A stretch of DNA of 64,000 nucleotides. It comes from Cucumis sativus. Its lineage: Eukaryota > Streptophyta > Magnoliopsida > Cucurbitales > Cucurbitaceae. Shown here piece after piece: positions 49,739 through 61,317 of this stretch. Each line of letters opens with the position of its first letter. Position 1 is the first letter of the stretch. The notes under the pieces were generated by a model. That model had not been told where the DNA came from. It was given only the letters and a program-made list of their open reading frames with translations, and searched no databases. The stretch covers positions 4,712,001 through 4,776,000 of the forward strand of contig NC_026660.2 of the NCBI RefSeq assembly GCF_000004075.3, in the 5' to 3' direction. Position numbers and translations under genes: made by a program.

Positions 49739-52700
49739 ATTTTATCTAAAATTATACTTGATTTATTAGTTGCATTCTAATTGTTAATATATGAAAAAGT
49801 AACTCGAATAGTTTAATGTGAGTACGACATCTATTTAAAAGTTTAAAACTTAAACCATCACTTTGAAAGTGTAAAAATATCAACTAAAAGAATTATTCTT
49901 AAAATGTGATATTTGTTTAGAATATACTTTTATTATTTTAAAAGTTACATGACATTTCCTAAACATTTCAAAAAGTGTGATTTAAGTCGATTGATTGTGG
50001 TAATGACATGAAACAAAAATTAGATCTGACATATTTTGAATAGTTACAAATTGCTTTCACATTGTTGCAAAATCTCAATTTTCATTTAACATTCGTATGG
50101 ACTTACGTTCTAAATAATTTTTGCATTTACAAGAACTCATACGTATATTGCAACTTTTAAAAAGAATGAAAATTTTTCCTTTTCGAAAAAAGGTTTAAGT
50201 GGAATAAAATTATATATTTAGCGTGAAAAAGCTAGAAATGATCAAACTTAATACACATGCTATTAAATAAGAGAGAATCAAGCTGATGGAAAAATCAAGT
50301 CATATTGATCATATTTGTATTTATATTTTATAAACTTACGGATTTGCATAATCTATCTTTAAAAAATTAATGAGTGATTAAGAAGACAATTGAAAAAAGG
50401 AAAGGGAGGAGAGAGGAAAGAAAACAAAGTTGGAAAAGAAAAGCAAAAGTTGGGTGGACCTTGAGGTTTTGTGTTTCCACGAAAAGAAAAAGAAAAGGGA
50501 AGAATAAAATAAAATATTATTTTGGTATGAGTATGTGAACAATATATTTTGAATTATCTCATTTTTATATTTTTAATAAATCTTAAATTTAGTGTTTTAA
50601 ATTAAAAAAACAATTAATAGATTAGTATAATTAGTTTTATATTAATGCATTATCGAGAATCTCCCATTACAAAAACAAAAAAAGATATTTATAAAATTAA
50701 TTATCTAATCATCTCTATTGTTAGATTGAGTACGGGTTAAGAGGTTTGAGTTCATTTTAATTTTATGTTTTTTATATAATATATATAGAAAAAGATCAAT
50801 TAATAAAATATAAATCATTTTAGTTAATCCAGTTGTTTAAATCTACCGTCGTTGTCAATTAATTTTGAGATGAAACTCATATGGTCAAATATGGTATTAA
50901 AGCTAAAACTCAAACAAATATTCGATCCAATATAACATAAATGAGTTCTTTTTTAAAAAAGAAAGAAAGAGAGATAAATGAGTTATTTATTCAATTGTTA
51001 ATTGATTATAAGATGAAAGTTTATCTTATACAAATAATATACACTTAATTTAGAAAAATTATCAAAAATAGTAAAATGGACGTAATATTTATATTTTCTA
51101 TATAAATTTGTATCTTTGAGGATTTTTTTACAAAAAAATAAATAATTAAAATTTTAATTATTTATTTGATTAATGTTATGAATCCGATTATTTTATATTT
51201 TTTAAAAAATCAATAGTAAATAATTTGTTTTTATTTTATTATTATTTTAAAGAAAACTAATTTATTTTAATTTTAATAAAAGAAAAAGAAAAATGAAAAA
51301 GGGAAATTGATTAGGAAGAAATGGATGATTAATAAAGAATAAAGAGGGAACAAATGTATGAAGCTTTTAAGGGCAGTGGGGACAATTTCAGAAGTGAAAT
51401 GCAAGCAACCAATAATGCTCTCTTCTCTCCTATCTTCCTTTTTTATTTTTTTATTTCACTCACTTCTCTCTCTCTAATAAAATTTAAAAATAAAAATGGT
51501 CCCATGGGGAGTTGAGCCTAAAGGGAACATTTCCTCTTTCACCAATTGGATTTAGAACAGAGACATTTAACTTATTAAGGAGAGAGAATGTCAAAAAAAG
51601 GAAACTATTATAAATTACTTTATCCTTTTTACTTCTTCTTTCTTTTCTTTTCTTTCTTTCGTTAAAATATAATTTTATTCATTTTACATAAAGTTTTATT
51701 CTTTCAGTACTTTTATTTCTATAAATTATTCTTTAAATTAGTCCTTAATTTTAGTTTAGTTTTGTGTGTGTTCTGTTCAAACTTATTTACAAACACAAAA
51801 ATGATTGAATTTTTTTTGTCATTTTGTAAAAAAAAATATATATATTTTACTATATTTAAAAATATTTTAATATTTTAATTTCTATTAACGAAGGTAAAAA
51901 TTTAACTTCAAATAATTTTATAATCTAGACTATCGAACAATAATTTGTCCAACTTATTTTAAAATAACTATGTAGAAACAAATAAATAAAAGAAAATAAA
52001 AAATGCGTGTATGAAAAAAAAATTAATAATTGACTACGAAAACTTAGCTCAAGTGACACTTCTTATAAAACTTATAATGATGTGAAAGCAATGTGAAAAA
52101 TGGTTTTAAGATACATTCATTTTATATATATATATATGTTTATGATATTTTTTTGATACAGTTTTTAATTTGGATAGTTTAAAGTGATAGAATCCGAATT
52201 TTATTTGTATAACTAATATTAATAAGTAATAGATATTGTGAATTGAATTTTGATTGATTAAAATATTTTTAATATATCTTTGAGCCAAAAAAATAAAAAT
52301 AAAACTCTTTAAAGTTGATATTTCTTAAGAGGGTGTGTGACAACATATCACATACAAAAGAACACCGCACACTCAATTGGGAAAATGAATCAATACCCCA
52401 CAATTTTCTATAATCTTTCAAATCGAAAGAAACAAAAGTATAAAAAACAGTAAAGAAACGAACATCGTAACGAGCTACCATACGAATAGCTTGCTTCCTT
52501 TAAGAGGATAAGAAGAAGAAAGGACATTTTTCACTACGTTTTTTACCTTGGTAAAGTTCGACAAACAATTGTTTATCAGGTTTCACTTCCTCCTTCGCAT
52601 CAAATTCGACCACAATATAATGGGAAGAGGCCGAATAGATGGGTAAAGAACGTTCAGGGATACTTATATTTAAAAAAATATAGTTGACATTAATGTTATC

Positions 52701-53093
52701 TTCCAAAAAATGTTGCTCTTTAAAACTCATTTGAAAACAATGATTTATGATGCGTTTGTAGACCTAAATTATTTTTGACATGCCTAAAATCATTTTCTTT
52801 CTTTCTAAACTTGCATTGTTTAGCATTGATGAGAAAATAACTTTGAAAACATCTAAACTCAATTAAAGTGATTACATATTAATCACTCGAAAGTTGGTTC
52901 TAAGCGGTTTTATTAGGTAATTATAAGCAGTTTTATTTTTATAAAATAAAATATGATTTTACATTAAAGAAAAAAGAAAAAAACATTATTCCACTATTAT
53001 ATTGATGTCCTAAATATGTAATGAATTATAATAACTCATTTTAGGTTGGGGTCCAAACTCCCCTCTACATTTATATACAAAATATTTTAGTTT

Positions 53094-53161
53094 TGACTAT
53101 AACAATATGTGTATGAGGTTCAAACTATGACTATAACAATATGTGTATGAGGTTCAAACTA
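53094..53161 (+). repeat. Perfect 34-bp tandem duplication
   Basis: Two identical head-to-tail copies that begin TGACTATAACAATATGTG, at 53094-53127 and 53128-53161. Their identity points to a recent event. Confidence 0.95.
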
Positions 53162-53765
53162 TTCTAATAAACAATAAACACAATAGAAAACATAAAATAC
53201 CGATCATAACTTTATTTTTTAAATCTAAATAAAATAAAATTATATTTATGAACTAATTACCATTTTATTCTCACCTTTAAAATTTTATGTGTATGCCTTA
53301 CAACATGACCAAAACCATTACGCGCAATCTGTTGAGTTGTTTTACTTATGGACGTCAGTTAGATCGTTAAGATGAAACATAAAGCGAAACTAATAATTTT
53401 ATTTTTGTCAATAACCTATGTTTTTATACGTAAAATTATATTTAGAAGTGAATAGTGGAAGTGAAAGTGGATCGTGTATGAGTTGGATTGATGTGTGAGA
53501 AATCAAATGGTTTTTAGATGCAAATTTGATTTTAATTTTAGTTTAAAGAAAAGGAAAGAGAGAAAAAAAAAAGAGTTTGGTTGAAGTTTCGTCCACAAAA
53601 TGGAAAAGGAGTGGGGAGATGAGTTTGTCTAATTTAATTGTAGTAATTTGATTAATAATAAGGGAGAGAGGGGAAGATGTGATGTGTGGAAAGATGCCTT
53701 AAAAAAAAAAAAAGGCAAGAGAAAAGTGGGATGAGAAAGTCACAAGCATCCTCCTTTGTCCGTCT

Positions 53766-53785
53766 GCCACGTGTCTTATAAAGAG
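53766..53785 (+). promoter_or_regulatory. Orphan ABRE and TATA pair
   Basis: GCCACGTGTC is followed at once by TTATAAAGAG. The pair resembles a compact inducible promoter, but no supported gene follows it within 3 kb on the plus strand. Confidence 0.3.
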
Positions 53786-55567
53786 AGGCCGCTGCGAAGC
53801 TTCTATTATTTGACCAAATTATTACTATTATGATCATGCCCAACCACCCCAAGATATTCCAATTAATCAATGCAAATCAAATCCACTACCTTATATTTTA
53901 TCATCATTTTATGTTTTATTGTTATTGTTTTTCTACAACAATTGCTCCATGCAATAATCTATACTTCAAATATTATATCATCGATTTAATAAATGTTTAA
54001 ATTGATCTTCATCTTTTAAAAGTAAAAGTTCGTGTGGTTGATTTAACTCTTTTGAATTTTTCAAATTGACACCAATTAACCTTTGTTGTTTTCCAACGGA
54101 GCTGGTTAGGTCGATTTTGATGGTTGAAAATTGTGTTTATTTTCTTACCATTTTTCTAACGCTAATTTTATTATCGTATGATTTTTTCCAACTTACGTTA
54201 TGTAGATTGTTCCTCGGGTCAAATTTATTTAACTGTATGTTTGGGAAGTTATTATGTAAGGCTCTATCGTTTTTAAAATCACTTCAAAACCAATTTTAAT
54301 TATATAAATATTACAACTAAAAGTATAAATTTCATTATGAAATTGATTTTGTGTACGGCAAAAGTCATTTGAAACATCTTCCGAATAAAACATCTATTTA
54401 TACTTTAATATTCGATCTAACAAGGAAGTGAATATTAATTGGAACTAAACTAAACTCACTTTCACATACTTCTTCGTTAGTTAATTAATTATTTTTTCAA
54501 TGCACTCCAACTAACTAAACTCTCAATTAAATTTAAATTTTGCAACATTATCAACCCCTTTGTTCCTTATAAACTAGATTCTTTAACTTTATTTGTTTCA
54601 ATACATATACTTCTCGTTCAATTAGCAAAAATCATACAACCATTATGTATTTTCTCTTTCGTTTTTACCGTCGGCAACTAATCTAAAGTTTTTGAAAACA
54701 CAAATCTAATTTTAAACTTGTTTTGAAATTCATTATTCACTCAAATAAACTTTTTTTAGAAAAATTCAACCAATAATTTGATGGTGTACATATTTCAGTA
54801 GATCGATAAAGTACCTATTAACCTTGTTAAAACTTAATATGATTTGGATGGACTAAAAAATGTAACACTTGACTTCCACGATCTTTATAATAGTCAATCT
54901 TTATAATACACGTCATTCTCTCTACACACAAGAAAAAAAAGATAATAATATCTCATTGACCAAATTTTTTACTTTTCCTCTCACTCTCACGAATTTTAGT
55001 TATTATTAAACCAACAACTATACAACTCAATAGCAATTGAGTTCATAAAAACTATGGTGTACGTGTGCGGTGGGTTGTTCTTCCCTACATAGCCTTCAAA
55101 GGCCATAGATTGGATTGGTGGCTTCAGAATGATGGGATCTCAGCCATACATTCTAAAGCCAATCTCTCCCTCTCACCCCATTCATGTTCCCTCTTTTTCA
55201 CTACACATTTTTTTGATCCACGTGTCTATATTTTTAATCGAAGAAGCAAAGCCATCATATTTTATGATATTTTGAAATATGTTTTAAAGCATTTAAATTT
55301 AATTCAACGTTTGATTTACAGTTTATTAATTTTGTGAGTGTGACTTAGTTGACATAAAAACTTGTAGCGTCCGCTTTGAAATTTCATGTTTGATATTCCA
55401 AGGTTGTTAATAAAAAATCAAAACTAATTTTACAAAAAAGAAAAAAGACATACAATGAAGAAGATGGAGAAGAAGAAGTGTAGCATTTTAAATATTTTGC
55501 ACCTTAATAGTTATTATGTAATATACACTACAAATAATAGGTTCCATGAAAATGTTAGATATTAACT

Positions 55568-55672
55568 TGGGCCTGTCAATATCATGTATGAGGCCCACAA
55601 AGAGAGTAGGGCAAGCCCATTTAATACAGAAATGGGCCTGAAAGTGGAAATGAGAGGGGCCCAGGGACCCAT
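55568..55672. promoter_or_regulatory. Cluster of TGGGCC/GGCCCA site II words
   Basis: Six or more GGGCC, GGCCC and AGCCCA words occur within about 105 bases in a GC-richer island. Such TCP-bound clusters usually mark promoters of growth or ribosomal genes. No supported gene adjoins on either side, so this may be a remnant or a non-coding promoter. Confidence 0.35.
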
Positions 55673-57284
55673 CATGGGAATAAGCGTAGGTTTGTGATAG
55701 AGAATGAAAAGTGAGGATGACCACAAGCAGAATTTTGTCGTCTTTAAAGCCTCTATCCATTCACCTTCTTTTATCCAAAACCACACAATACGTAAAATTT
55801 CAAGTAGATAAGAACTTTATGGTACCCAAAAAAAATATAAAAATAAATTCTTCAACCTAACGAAAATTAAAATTAACTTCAAACTAATAATAAATACCAT
55901 TTCAAATTAATTGTACTATACCTTATATAACTAAAATGCAAATGTTTATAAATGTTTTGCTATTATTGATAAATTTTGAATCTTTTTTATATTCGTAAAT
56001 AGTTTTTGTAATTTTATCAATCTTAAATATTTTTTCACTTAAATGGTATTTTAGCCTATTTAAGATTAAAATATTTTGTTTACATATATTTTAAAATGTT
56101 ACCCCTTTAGTCAAGTTTTGAGTTTGATTATAATTTAACTCTTATGTTTTGAAATGTTACGATTTTACATTAGAATTTTGTTTTGTTTGATTTTTAGGTT
56201 TCGAGGTTTACACTAATTTTCTCTAATACCACCTTTCTATTTGTAATATTTATATCTATTAGTGGAGTTTTTTTTAATAATGATAAAAAAAATACAAACT
56301 ATTTACACATTGTGACAAAAAAACCTAAATGACAAAAACTTATTACATTTGATTTTGCCATATAGTTTGTAATAATTATATTTATTAAAAGATGTGAGAT
56401 TTAAATACAAGATCTTTTATTCACATATACAAACATGTGATAGTTGAACTAAACTCACGTTGATTTTATTTTATGTTATTGCTATATTTGAAATTATTTT
56501 ATGTTGCCGTTTAAAATAAGACCTCTCACAAATCATTGTATCATAAAAGTTAATGCATACCGTTTTAATCTATATCATAATTATTTATGTATGAGTTCAG
56601 TCTATTCTTGTTTAATAGCAAACATCATGATAATGCACTAAAGGAAGGATGAGAGAAAAATAATGAATTTTGTAGGAAATTGTAAGAATACAGTTTAGCA
56701 AATATTGTAGCAAACAAAGTTTTTAAATGACATTTAGTATACTTAACGATAGATTACAATTATAGTCGATGCTCCAAACACATAGTGTACTATACTAAAC
56801 CACCCCATCAACTTATAATTGATGACTCAAACAACTACGTCAAGACCAAATCAGAATCAAAGTCAAAATTTAGAAACAATATCTTGAGACCTACATAAAA
56901 CATCGAAAATATTTGTTTTAAAATTAAGAAAATTTATTTTAAAAGATAAAAATATTAAAAATAATCATGTAAAATGTTAGACGTAAAATATCTATCAATA
57001 TCACTAGAGAAGTTTTGATATATTTATCAGAAATTTTTTTAAATTATTTATTAATAGATTTTTATTACTGTGTTTGATGTGTTCTATCAATATTTTGTAT
57101 GGTGTTTGAATCTTAAATTTGGTTATATTTTATTAAGGGATAGTTTTTACTATAAATATTTTTATTGTATTTAAAAGGGTGGATTTAATTAACTAATAAT
57201 AATTATTTAATCGAAAAGGAACGTAAGGGTTATTAATGACAATAAACCATCGTGCACACTAAGCACCAATCAATAAAAAGAAAA

Positions 57285-57375
57285 AAAAGAAAAGAAAAAA
57301 AGAAAAGGAAAAAGAAAAAGAAAAAGAAAAAGAAAAGAAGAGAGAGAGAGAGAAAAAAGGAGGAGAGAGAGAGAA
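57285..57375 (+). promoter_or_regulatory. Purine-only 5' leader of the NAIP gene
   Basis: The 90 bases before the start codon are almost all A and G (GAAAAA and GAGAGA runs). GA-rich leaders near transcription starts are common in plants and are bound by BPC/GAGA factors. No TATA box is clear immediately upstream. Confidence 0.5.
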
Positions 57376-60300
57376 ATGAGGGAGGAAGAATCCGGTGTTG
57401 CCAATTTCGGTCTTCCCGATGAAGTACTGCAAGTTCTACCCTCGGATCCATTCGATCAGCTCGATGTAGCTCGGAAAATCACCTCCATTGCTCTCTCCAC
57501 GCGTGTTTCTGCTCTCGAATCCGAATCATCCGCTCTCCTTGCCCAAATTTCCGAGAAGGATGCTCTCATTGCAGAGCTGCAATCCCAGATCGAATCCCTC
57601 GATGCCGCTTTATCCCAGAAATCCGAAGTTCTCACTCGCGCCGAGCAGGAGAAGGTCTGTCTGATTCATTTTGCTTTTTCGTTGCTGTTTGTAATTTGTT
57701 TTGATTGTGCTTATTGCAATTCGTAGGAGACGTTGTTGCAAGAGAACGCTTCGCTTTCTAACACCGTGAAGAAGCTCACTCGAGATGTCTCCAAGGTACA
57801 GTATACAGTAGTTTTCAACATATGTGGTCATGGACTTGAAATAATTGAAGTCACTTCGGAATGTAGAAATTCACAAGTTTATTTTCATATGATAGAAGGA
57901 AATTGGTGGGAATGTTTTGAAGTTAACCAGCAAAAGTAGAGGGGATATTACTATTAATGTATGTAAAATTTGTTTATCTTATTTCTGGAATAAGAACTTT
58001 GACTCTTGCATTGTTTGCAGTTGGAGGTCTTCAGAAAGACGCTTATGCAGTCCCTAAACGAGGAAGAGAACTCCGTAAGTTGTCTCTATCCCTTACCAAT
58101 GTTGGCCAAGTGATTCGATAACGTTTTTTAGCTCACAAAAAAAGAAGTTCAAATATTATTTCAACTTTGGTTCATGTTGGGCGCTTCTTATATTTTCAAT
58201 TTTGGTATTTATACTATTCACTGTGTTCATTCGATTCCCTTTTACTTTCAAAATGTCTATTTTGATCGGTGTAGCTCTATAAAGCGACGTTCAATCCATT
58301 TTCCTTTTTGCAAAATGCTTACATAAATTTAATACCCAACAAAAATATCCTTGAATCCGAAGTTATGGCTTCATCGATTTAAAAAAATTATTGCCAGTAG
58401 TTTGAAACCCATCAACTTCTTGATTGTGATTGCAACCTTCTTTTTGCTACTATAGACAGCCACTGGAGGTCCAGAGGCTAAAGTTAAAATAGAGAGCCAG
58501 GAAAGTTTGCCCTCTGCCTCGGTCGTTGAAGGTAATACAAGTTTTTCCAAATCAATTTCTGTGTTCCATTGTTCATAGGTTAAGTTTTCATATTCTTCTT
58601 GTTGCTGTGATTGTGACGAAATCGTTCTTTGTGATAACCTAATTGATTGCTTTTGTACGGAGTTTTCTAACTTCCCTTGACGTCGGTATTCTGACTTGGA
58701 CATTTTCTTTTTCATGTGTTCGCAGATGATCTGGCATTGCCACCATCTAAATACTCATCAATCCAGAGTAACACTTCTGAAACAGTGAATTCTGTAAAAG
58801 AAGAGCATGAGGCAGATGGTAAGTAAGTAAGGACCCTACATGTAATGCACAAACTGAAAACTGTAGCAAATTGCCAATGTATAAAATCCCAAATACCAAC
58901 GGAACAGATTTAACGTTTAAGTATATTCTCATTTCTAATTAACAAAAAATGTAAAAAGGATTTATATCTGCCGCACTGGTTATATTGTTTTTCAATTTTC
59001 TTTATCCCTCTTGTGCAGTGGCAACTTCAAGGCCTCGTATATCAAACAGCCTTCTGTTAGCATCACAGACTAGCACTCCTCGGCTCACACCTCCTGGTTC
59101 TCCTCCCATTTCTTCTGCATCCGTGTCTCCTACGAGAACATCTAAACCTGTTTCCCCTAAGCGTCATTCGATGTCATTCTCTGTCTCAAGGGGGATGTTT
59201 GATAGGACCTCGATGTATTCGTCCACAGGAAATCACAGTTCAGTTTCAAGTCCTCATGGAGGAACTCATACTGGTTTGTTCCTAAAACTCTCTTCCTTGT
59301 AAGGGCCGTTTGGAATTCTATTGCTTGTACGTTCCAAGACATCTCTAGGAGTTGGTGTGGTGTATTTGGTTTGCTAAATGTGAATTTGGAAAAAGAAAAG
59401 AGAAAAGAACTTGGTTTGTTATAACCCACTGCTCACTGGGGAATGTTTCAGCTTTTTCTTTTATTTTCTCATCTGATGGGTTTTCAGGTCTCTTTGCCAT
59501 ATTTGGTTTGGTTTAGAAGGGGTTGGTTCCCAGATAATCCTAATTCTAAAGGGAAATCTTTTTTTTAGAGACAAATTCATTACATCCTTTCTTAACAAAC
59601 AAGTTAACATAAAGTAGTCTATTGATTAACATTAATCTTCTTTGAGTAAAACACCTTGTTTCTATTAAAATCCGAGACACTATCATTTTATAAAATACAT
59701 TCAATATAACAAAAAATCATGATTTTCATGTCCTGAAAATAGTATTCTGTGCTGAAATTTCATTTTAACGATCCTTTAAGATTATAGGTATATTAGGTTA
59801 ATGAGGTTTTGCTTTGAGAAGTCTTACTGGATATCAAGCTTTGATGATTGAACTAAGTAAGAGACTTAAACAAATGTGATGTGTAATATTTCCATAATTA
59901 CAATAGTTGAAGCATTGTTTTCTGAGCAGTTGGCGAAAGTATTACTGTAATTCTGTTTAGATATAAGGAGCTTTATGAATCGTTTTGTTCCTGTTAGATA
60001 CCTAGATTAGTATAGGGTAGGGGTATAAAGGTAATTAGATTTGTTGGTAGTTAGTTGATTATAAATAGGAAGTTGGGGAGAGAAGAAAGGTATGAAGAGT
60101 TTGGTGAAGAAATAGGGCTGCATTACTCTTGAGAGAGTGGTTTTTGATTTTTGCATTGCTTCGATCTTAAGTTTTCTGGTTAGGAGAGGTAATTGTTTGT
60201 TGAATGTGTCTTTCATATTGTAATTTCTGATTGAGATATCAATAAAATAAAAATACTGTCAGTCTTCTATCAGTTCCATGGAGCCAGTTATAGTTCCTTT

Positions 60301-61317
60301 TTTAAGTGGAGATGAACCCATCTAAATTTCATTTCTAATCAGATCATATAATGCATCACCTATCGCTCTAAGCATGGTGGCTAGGTTTAATAACACTTAT
60401 ATTAAATAAAAGTCAGTCAAGTAGCATACCTTCTGTGATTGTGTACCTACCAACACATATAGTCGTTGCATTTGAAGAATGTAACTGATTGTTGCTTACT
60501 GAATGTTTTAATCACGTTTATATTTCTTATTAATTGTTTCAGGACGAACTCGAGTTGATGGGAAAGAGTTCTTCCGCCAAGTGAGGTAAGAGCTGGTAGC
60601 AGCATAGAGGTTGAGCACATAAAATTGAAAGTTATCTTGAATAACTAAAAACATATTTCAAGTCATTTTGAACATAGTAAAAATAATTTAAACAATTTTC
60701 AAATCACTCCCAAGTATGTTCTAAGAGGAGAAAAGAAATATTCAATACAGCTTACGATTGTTCATGTTAGATATAAATTGAGAAGTACACAAAGTTTATA
60801 TCCATTGTTTACTATCGGGTATTGAGAATATTGAATCCACACATCTTAGTTGTTATAAGACAACCAGGTTGTGGTGACTTCGTTGAATAATTTTTTTTTG
60901 TTGACTTTGTGCTATTTTTCAACCGACTACTATTTATCACTCAAAAAAGGAAAAATCCAATTGCTTTTAAGATGTTTCCCCTATTTTGCTCTTGCTTTGC
61001 TAATTTTGCATTTGGTCATTATGGTCCTTATTAATGTTTCTACCTTTCCCCCTCTGCCGCAGGAGCCGGTTGTCTTATGAGCAGTTCAGTTCATTCTTAA
61101 CCAATGTTAAAGAGTTGAATGCCCACAAGCAAACAAAAGAGGTATTTTCCCCTCTCTCCCTTTGCGCGCACACTCACGAACACGTCATGGTTAAACACTT
61201 ATGAATTGCCTTTTGATATTTTAGGAGACTCTTCGGAAGGCTGACGAGATCTTCGGCCCGGAGAACAAGGACCTGTTTGCTATATTTGAAGGTTTGATTA
61301 CTCGTAATGTACACTGA
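57376..61317 (+). CDS. Coiled-coil protein of the At4g15545/NAIP family
   Basis: Nine exons join in frame to 346 residues: 57376-57654, 57727-57795, 58021-58074, 58456-58531, 58726-58818, 59019-59273, 60543-60585, 61063-61141, 61225-61317. Residues 12-45 (FGLPDEVLQVLPSDPFDQLD, then VARKITSIALSTRV) are the conserved N-terminal block. A coiled coil follows to about residue 125 (heptads such as LIAELQSQIESLDAALSQKS). The middle is serine- and proline-rich (TPRLTPPGSPPISS; likely phosphorylated and disordered). The C-terminal block FRQVRSRLSYEQFSSFLTNV to the end is again conserved. The Arabidopsis relatives were described as NAI2-interacting proteins involved in ER bodies and related structures; in a plant without ER bodies the role is less clear. 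All splice borders are GT-AG. Confidence 0.92.
59987..59991 (+). repeat. Target-site duplication, left (GTTCC)
   Basis: Five bases GTTCC directly precede the LTR and recur directly after it at 60273-60277. Confidence 0.85.
59992..60272 (+). mobile_element. Solo LTR in intron 6 of the NAIP gene
   Basis: This 281-base element starts TGTTAGATA and ends TTCTATCA, so it has TG...CA ends, and it is flanked by GTTCC on both sides. Inside is a TATA box (GATTATAAATAGGA near 60058) and, near the 3' end, a poly(A) signal (TCAATAAAA near 60239). These are the parts of a complete plant LTR in the same orientation as the gene. No internal region or second LTR is present, so the element was reduced by recombination between LTRs. 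It is probably Copia-type from its size and TGTTAG start, but this is not certain. Confidence 0.85.
60273..60277 (+). repeat. Target-site duplication, right (GTTCC)
   Basis: Matches 59987-59991 exactly. Confidence 0.85.

Larger units (their letters stand above)
47721..57284. other. Intergenic region between the PNRC-motif gene and NAIP
   Basis: There is no supported gene in about 9.5 kb. Contents: a TA microsatellite at 47878-47897, a foldback copy at 49533-49738, a perfect 34-base duplication at 53094, an ABRE plus TATA pair at about 53767-53783, and a GGCCCA-rich island at 55568-55672. Two adjacent minus-strand frames at 52269-52481 and 52500-52730 have a fairly normal composition but no recognisable domain. 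Confidence 0.5.

Noticed and set aside
52269..52730. Two neighbouring minus-strand frames considered as a spliced gene
   Set aside because: No domain, no convincing junction and no conserved start; kept only as a note in the spacer entry.
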